From positions 1 to 9,481 of the forward strand of contig DASZCG010000204.1 of NCBI GenBank assembly GCA_035943355.1: a stretch of 9,481 nt of DNA, given 5' to 3'. The position numbers and the translations under genes were made by a program. Source of the DNA: 20CM-2-65-7 sp035943355 (GTDB taxonomy: Bacteria; Gemmatimonadota; Gemmatimonadetes; Gemmatimonadales; GWC2-71-9). The notes beneath the pieces are model-generated. The model saw only the letters and a program-made list of their open reading frames with translations, ran no database searches and had not been told where the DNA came from. Positions 6,715-9,481 of this stretch are shown here, piece by piece. Within the stretch, counting starts at the first letter, position 1. Each line of letters opens with the position of its first letter.

Positions 6715-8263
6715 CCTTTTCGACACCGCCAAGAGCGCCCTGTTCCTCTGCATTCTCGCCGGCTGTCACGCTCAGTCCGGCGACCGAGCGCGAGGGCTCG
6801 TCTACTACGAGACGTACGACCCGCGCTCGCTCGACCCGGCGCTGTCGACCGATGTCCCCACCGGCGAAATGATCGCACTGCTGTTCGACGGCCTCACCCA
6901 ATTCAACGTCGACGGTCAGCTCGTACCGGGCCTGTCGGACCGGTGGACCGCCGACCGCACGGGCCAGCGCTACGTGTTTCATCTGCGCCCCGACGTCACG
7001 TTCCATGACGGGCGGCATCTTGTCGCAGCGGACATCAAGCGATCGTTGCTGCGGGTGCTCAGTCCCGGGACTCGTGGCGGCCGGGTCTGGCCCCTATTGC
7101 CGATCGCCGGAGCACAAGACTACGCCGACGGTCGCGCTCGCGATGTGAGCGGCATCGCGGTCCTCGGTGATACCGCGGTCGCCTTTACGTTGACCCAGCC
7201 GCTGGCGGTGTTCCCCAAGTTCCTCGCGATGCCGGTTGCATCCATTGTCCCAGCGCCGATTCCCGCGGATTTCGTTCAACACCCCGTCGGCACGGGGCCG
7301 TGGCGCTTCGTGGCGTGGGAGCACGACGACTACCTCAAATTCGCGAGGAATCCGAATTACTGGGGCGGAACTCCAGAGAGCGAGTCGCTTACCGTCCGTA
7401 TCGTTCCCGAGGCGCTGACCCGCGCAGCCGAGTTTCTCGGCGGTCGCTTGTCCGTGGCGGAGGTTCCGTTCGGGGAGACGGCCAAATGGGAACGGGAGCA
7501 CCCGGACTGGCTGAAGCGCAAGCCCGCGCTGCGGCCCGTCTATGTCCCGCTCAACAACCGCCGCGGCCCCCTGCGCGATCCCAACGTCCGGCGGGCGATC
7601 AATCACGCCGTGAACGTTCCCGAAATCCTGCGCACGGTCTGGAACGGTCGCGGCCAACGGGCGGCCGGCGCGATTCCTCCGACACTCGGCGGCAGCGATC
7701 CCAGCCGCGCGCCCTACAACTACGACACCACGGAAGCCCGTCGCTTGCTGCGCGCCGCAGGCTTTCCCAATGGTTTTTCAGTCCAACTGTGGCGTTCGGG
7801 GACGAACGTGGAAATGGGCCGGGTGGCTCAAGCCATTCAGGCACAGTTAGCCGTTGTCGGCATCCGGGTGGAGATCGTGTCGCGCGACGCGTCGAGCATG
7901 CGGGAAGCGGTCCGGAAGGGCGACACGGATATGGCCATCCTCGACTGGTGGGCCGACTATCCCGACGCCGACAACTTCCTCTATCCCCTCTTTCATAGCG
8001 CCAGCGTCGGTCCCGGCGGCAACTATTCCTTCTATAGCGACCGGGTCACCGATTCACTCATTCTCGTCGCGCGCCGCACTGTCGATCAGCAGGCCCGCGA
8101 AGCGCTGTACCGCCGCATCGATGAGCGCGTCTTTCAAGCGGCCCCGTGGCTGTATCTCTGGTTCCCCGTCGACCTGTGGGCCGTGCAGCCATCGGTCGAC
8201 GGCTGGGACGTGCCGGTGATTTTTAACGGCCAGCGCTGGACTACAGCTCGGCTGGTGAAGTGA
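6686..8263 (+). CDS. Peptide ABC transporter substrate-binding lipoprotein (family 5, DppA/OppA-type)
   Basis: A 525-residue solute-binding protein, the usual length for family 5. Residues 1-27 form a lipoprotein signal: basic N-terminus, short hydrophobic core, and lipobox L-A-G-C with C27 as the lipidated residue, so the protein should be membrane-tethered in the periplasm. Family landmarks appear in order: SLDPA (48-52), LLFDGLTQFNVDGQLVPGLS (65-84), the FHDG segment (107-110) with AADIKRSLLR (114-123), GTGPWRF near 202-208, RNPNYWG (221-227), and DWWADYPD (420-427) with FLYPLF close behind. It would capture peptides or peptide-like ligands and deliver them to the permease encoded next. 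Some family-5 proteins bind nickel, glutathione or sugars instead, so the ligand is not settled; the pairing with a PBP4-type gene hints at cell-wall peptides. The start ATG at 6686 lacks a clear ribosome site; TTG at 6698 is an alternative that keeps the lipoprotein signal. The stop overlaps the next gene by four bases (GTGA). Confidence 0.92.
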   Translation: MLRHLLRTVNLFDTAKSALFLCILAGCHAQSGDRARGLVYYETYDPRSLDPALSTDVPTGEMIALLFDGLTQFNVDGQLVPGLSDRWTADRTGQRYVFHLRPDVTFHDGRHLVAADIKRSLLRVLSPGTRGGRVWPLLPIAGAQDYADGRARDVSGIAVLGDTAVAFTLTQPLAVFPKFLAMPVASIVPAPIPADFVQHPVGTGPWRFVAWEHDDYLKFARNPNYWGGTPESESLTVRIVPEALTRAAEFLGGRLSVAEVPFGETAKWEREHPDWLKRKPALRPVYVPLNNRRGPLRDPNVRRAINHAVNVPEILRTVWNGRGQRAAGAIPPTLGGSDPSRAPYNYDTTEARRLLRAAGFPNGFSVQLWRSGTNVEMGRVAQAIQAQLAVVGIRVEIVSRDASSMREAVRKGDTDMAILDWWADYPDADNFLYPLFHSASVGPGGNYSFYSDRVTDSLILVARRTVDQQAREALYRRIDERVFQAAPWLYLWFPVDLWAVQPSVDGWDVPVIFNGQRWTTARLVK

Positions 8264-9180
8264 TTCAGCTCGTCGGCCGGCGTCTGCTTGCCACGATCCC
8301 AACGCTGTTCGGCGTGCTGGTCGTCGCGTTCCTGCTGCTCAATGTCGTGCCCGGAGATCCCGTCTCCGAAATGGTGGGTGAGCGCGCCGACTCGGCGACG
8401 ATCGCCCGGTTGCGCGCAGAGCTGCATCTCGACGATCCGCTGCCCATCCAGTTCGGGCACTACGTCTGGGGCGTCGTCCGCGGCGACCTGGGACGCTCCT
8501 ACATCACACAACGTCCCGTCCTCGGCGACCTCGCCGAGCGGTTTCCCAAGACGCTGCAGCTCGCCGGCGCCGCCATGCTGCTCGCCGTGACCTGCGGCAT
8601 CACCCTTGGTGTGCTCGCGGCCCTCCGGCCCGGTGGGGTCGTCGATCGCTTCAGCATGTTGATCGCCTACGTCGGCGTGTCGTTTCCCGTCTACTGGGTT
8701 GGTCTGCTGCTGATCCTGCTGTTCGCGGTGGCGCTGCAGTGGCTGCCGCCATCGGGGTACGGCGGTCTCGCCTTCCTGGTGTTGCCGGCGCTCACGCTGG
8801 GGACTCGCTCGATCGCGTTTCTCGCCCGCATGACGCGCGGCGCCATGATCGAGATCCTGCCGGCCGACTTCGTTCGGACGGCGCGCGCCAAGGGGCTGCC
8901 GGAGAAACGCGTCATCGGCCGCCATGCGTTGCGCAATGCACTCCTGCCGATCATCACGGTCATCGGCCTCGACGTTGGCAATTATCTGACCGGCAGCATT
9001 CTCACGGAGACGATATTTTCGTGGCCCGGTGTGGGGCGATACGTACTGCTCGCGATTCAGAAGCGCGATCTGCCGGCAGTTCAGGGCAGCATTCTGTTTC
9101 TGTCGGTGATCTTCGTGCTGGTCAACCTTCTCACTGACGTGCTCTATGCGAAAGCTGATCCTCGCGTCGCTTACGATTAG
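8260..9180 (+). CDS. Peptide ABC transporter permease, DppB/OppB/GsiC-type
   Basis: A 306-residue inner-membrane permease with about six hydrophobic segments: 9-30, 99-122, 133-158, 170-190, 231-253 and 277-297. The first ends in VVPGDP, and GDLGRSY follows near 75-81; both are typical of the first permease of dipeptide/oligopeptide systems. The cytoplasmic EAA loop that contacts the ATPase is at about 203-230 (DFVRTARAKG…ALRNALLP), and the C-terminus ends ADPRVAYD, the usual DPR tail. It forms half of the channel for ligands delivered by the upstream binding protein. A partner permease of the DppC type and ATPase subunits are needed for function, and none is next in line: a DacB-like gene follows instead. 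The start is GTG at 8260, overlapping the binding-protein stop by four bases (GTGA), a classic translational coupling arrangement. The first in-frame ATG (residue 38) would remove the first membrane segment, so GTG is preferred. Confidence 0.94.
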   Translation: MIQLVGRRLLATIPTLFGVLVVAFLLLNVVPGDPVSEMVGERADSATIARLRAELHLDDPLPIQFGHYVWGVVRGDLGRSYITQRPVLGDLAERFPKTLQLAGAAMLLAVTCGITLGVLAALRPGGVVDRFSMLIAYVGVSFPVYWVGLLLILLFAVALQWLPPSGYGGLAFLVLPALTLGTRSIAFLARMTRGAMIEILPADFVRTARAKGLPEKRVIGRHALRNALLPIITVIGLDVGNYLTGSILTETIFSWPGVGRYVLLAIQKRDLPAVQGSILFLSVIFVLVNLLTDVLYAKADPRVAYD

Positions 9181-9481
9181 CGCTGCAGCCTCGCCCGCAG
9201 TCGCGCAATCGGTCCAGCAGCGGCTGAACCGGCTGCTCGACGCGCCGCCGTTCAACCGGGCCACCTGGAACGTCTTCGCCCAGGACGACCGCGGCCGCGT
9301 GCTCTTCAATCGCAACGGGGATCGCTTCTCGGTGCCGGCGAGCAACACGAAGCTCGTCGTCGCCGCGACGGCGACGGTCCTGCTACCCGCCGAGTTCCGC
9401 GCGCGCACCAGCGTGTATGCGAACGGGACGGTGACGAATGGCGTGCTCCAGGGCGACCTGATCCTGTACGGGCGCGGCGAT
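9146..9481 (+). CDS. dacB: D-alanyl-D-alanine carboxypeptidase/endopeptidase, PBP4/DacB family (N-terminal part, runs off window)
   Basis: An open frame with no stop through the right edge; 112 codons are present. It begins ATG at 9146, inside the last 35 bases of the permease gene in another frame. Residues 1-21 make a clean signal peptide (MRKLILASLTISAAASPAVA-Q) with an A-V-A cleavage site, which supports this start despite the overlap and the lack of a visible ribosome site. A helix with LNRLLDAPPF follows, then the WNVFAQDDRGRVLFNRN strand pair, and PASNTKL near residues 70-76, which contains the S-x-x-K catalytic motif (S71, K74) of peptidase family S13. A GDLILYGRGD segment near the end matches the start of the domain that PBP4 proteins insert after SxxK. 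The enzyme would work in the periplasm, removing the terminal D-alanine from peptidoglycan stem peptides or cutting cross-links. The SxN and KTG motifs lie beyond the window. Confidence 0.85.
   Translation, partial: MRKLILASLTISAAASPAVAQSVQQRLNRLLDAPPFNRATWNVFAQDDRGRVLFNRNGDRFSVPASNTKLVVAATATVLLPAEFRARTSVYANGTVTNGVLQGDLILYGRGD

Noticed and set aside
8134..9408. Long minus-strand open frame (424 codons) opposite the binding protein, permease and dacB
   Set aside because: The protein is rich in Arg, Gln, Asp and His with no domain pattern, and it lies opposite three genes with clear family motifs. It is a typical antisense shadow of GC-rich coding DNA.
1..9481. Search for CRISPR arrays, tRNA genes, insertion sequences, defence or phage genes
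   Set aside because: Nothing seen: coding is nearly continuous, there is no direct-repeat array or terminal inverted repeat by eye, and every gene falls in a known envelope family. I found no convincing new system.

Overview
The window is GC-rich, densely coded bacterial DNA from a diderm (Gram-negative type) organism. It carries an Omp85/TamB pair, a lipoprotein-type solute-binding protein and a periplasmic PBP4-type enzyme. The style of the TamA/TamB pair, the high GC and the packed gene order would fit a Gemmatimonadota-like or other poorly sampled environmental phylum; that placement is impression only and rests on no search.

Layout: two gene groups diverge from a 23-base gap at about 6663-6685. 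The leftward group (minus strand) is a TamA-like outer-membrane Omp85 protein (4500-6662), a large TamB-like translocation/assembly protein (91-4500) and the start of a lipid/diacylglycerol kinase-family gene (1-89, cut by the window edge). tamA and tamB overlap by one base and tamB and the kinase are one base apart, so they look like one translationally coupled operon. The rightward group (plus strand) is a family-5 (Dpp/Opp-type) peptide-binding lipoprotein (6686-8263), a DppB-type permease (8260-9180, four-base overlap) and the start of a D-alanyl-D-alanine carboxypeptidase of the PBP4/DacB family (9146-9481, cut by the window edge, 35-base overlap with the permease).

All six genes concern the cell envelope. 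The left operon should build or maintain the outer membrane: TamA/TamB bridge the periplasm for protein insertion and/or phospholipid traffic, and a lipid kinase would act on membrane lipids. The right operon would bind and import peptides and trim peptidoglycan; the link between the two, recycling of cell-wall peptides, is an inference. Coding covers all but about 24 bases. I see no tRNA, rRNA, CRISPR array, insertion sequence or phage gene, and no clear exotic system. The most noteworthy points are the compressed divergent control region, the lipid kinase coupled to tamAB, and the transporter half-set coupled to a PBP4 enzyme.
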